Below are positions 63,716 to 64,000 of a DNA stretch of 64,000 nt, piece by piece (position 1 is the first letter of the stretch; each line of letters opens with the position of its first letter). Origin of the DNA: Thermochromatium tepidum ATCC 43061 (lineage in GTDB: Bacteria; Pseudomonadota; Gammaproteobacteria; Chromatiales; Chromatiaceae); the NCBI RefSeq assembly GCF_009664085.1, contig NZ_CP039268.1:729501-793500 (forward strand), in the 5' to 3' direction. Both the position numbers and the translations under genes were made by a program. The notes under the pieces are model-generated. The model was not told where the DNA came from. It made no database searches and saw nothing but the letters and a program-made list of their open reading frames with translations.

Positions 63716-64000
63716 TCAGCCCCCCAGATCCAGACGGGCGACCTGGCCCGAGGTCAGTGGTACCTCCTGGTGCGTGGTCAGGACCACCAGACCGCCGCCG
63801 GCCAGATGCTCGGCGATCAGCCCCTGGAGCAGGGCCACGGCCTCGACGTCGAGCGCCGTGAATGGCTCGTCCAGCACCCAGAGCCGGGCGCGACTGAGGA
63901 TGAGCCGAGCCAGGGCCACGCGCCTCTTCTGGCCCTGCGAGAGCATCCGCGTCGGTAGATCCTCGAAGCCGCGCAGACCGATACGCGCAAGCGCCTGCCA
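63716..64000 (-). CDS. ccmA: Haem exporter ATPase CcmA, 5' part outside the window
   Basis: The last 94 residues of an ABC ATPase are visible: signature [13 protein letters not shown], Walker [13 protein letters not shown] and the switch histidine in L-T-T-H-Q-E-V. The frame continues without a stop to the window edge. An apparent short ORF starting at the internal ATG (63946) is not the real start. Confidence 0.93.
   Translation of the reverse strand, partial: WQALARIGLRGFEDLPTRMLSQGQKRRVALARLILSRARLWVLDEPFTALDVEAVALLQGLIAEHLAGGGLVVLTTHQEVPLTSGQVARLDLGG

Overview
The window looks like a stretch of chromosome from a purple sulfur bacterium of the Chromatiaceae type (Allochromatium/Thermochromatium relatives). 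The gene content is gammaproteobacterial (ruvB, guaBA, trpS, scpAB, rluB, xseA, glgP, a complete ccm cluster). To this it adds a CbbO-type Rubisco activation protein, a cytoplasmic sulfite-oxidising SoeABC complex, an octahaem tetrathionate-reductase-type cytochrome, and UbiT of oxygen-independent ubiquinone synthesis. This naming rests on gene content and GC-rich codon use only; no database was searched.

Layout. 1-9.2 kb: cbbO, a radical SAM enzyme of the AMMECR1/MEMO family with an intact IS200/IS605 element (tnpA+tnpB) inserted exactly at its start codon, a DUF808 membrane protein, ubiT, and a b-type cytochrome plus octahaem cytochrome c pair. 9.4-15.2 kb: UPF0114 protein, GGDEF diguanylate cyclase, ruvB, and a yjfK-yjfL-yjfJ-like membrane cluster. 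15.2-18.8 kb: accessory island with a 59-60-bp tandem repeat, a short CRISPR array (5 repeats, 4 spacers), cas1, cas2, a second Cas2-like gene and csx16, but no effector genes. 18.8-23.9 kb: a small unknown gene and soeABC with a recognisable promoter. 23.9-33.9 kb: M1-type peptidase, PanE-like reductase, glgP, ABC-F ATPase, xseA. 34-39 kb: guaB carrying an intein with a LAGLIDADG endonuclease, guaA, a 254-bp internally deleted copy of the IS605-type element, and tadA. 39-43.4 kb: bacteriohaemerythrin, several unknown proteins, a histidine phosphatase, an HDOD protein. 43.5-49.3 kb: a compact plus-strand housekeeping run rnm-yciO-M50 protease-trpS-scpA-scpB-rluB. 49.3-57.2 kb: MITE-like repeats, a PBP7-type endopeptidase, an NSS transporter, DedA, a secreted unknown, a superinfection-immunity-family protein, an EF-G paralogue and a PEBP-family protein. 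57.2-64 kb: minus-strand ccmABCDEFGHI for c-type cytochrome maturation, with ccmA cut by the window edge.

Most striking observation: both copies of the IS605-type element sit immediately 3' of the pentamer TTCAT, which read on the other strand is ATGAA, the start codon and next two bases of amrS and of tadA. The left end of the element, read outward, ends in a Shine-Dalgarno-like GGAGG four bases before that ATG. The insertion therefore replaces the native leader of the gene while leaving the protein unchanged and giving it a new ribosome-binding site. The second copy has lost tnpA and most of tnpB but keeps both terminal hairpins and the 3' region expected to encode the TnpB guide-RNA scaffold. 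Other items worth attention are the GuaB intein placed just before the catalytic cysteine loop and the effector-less CRISPR adaptation module carrying Csx16.
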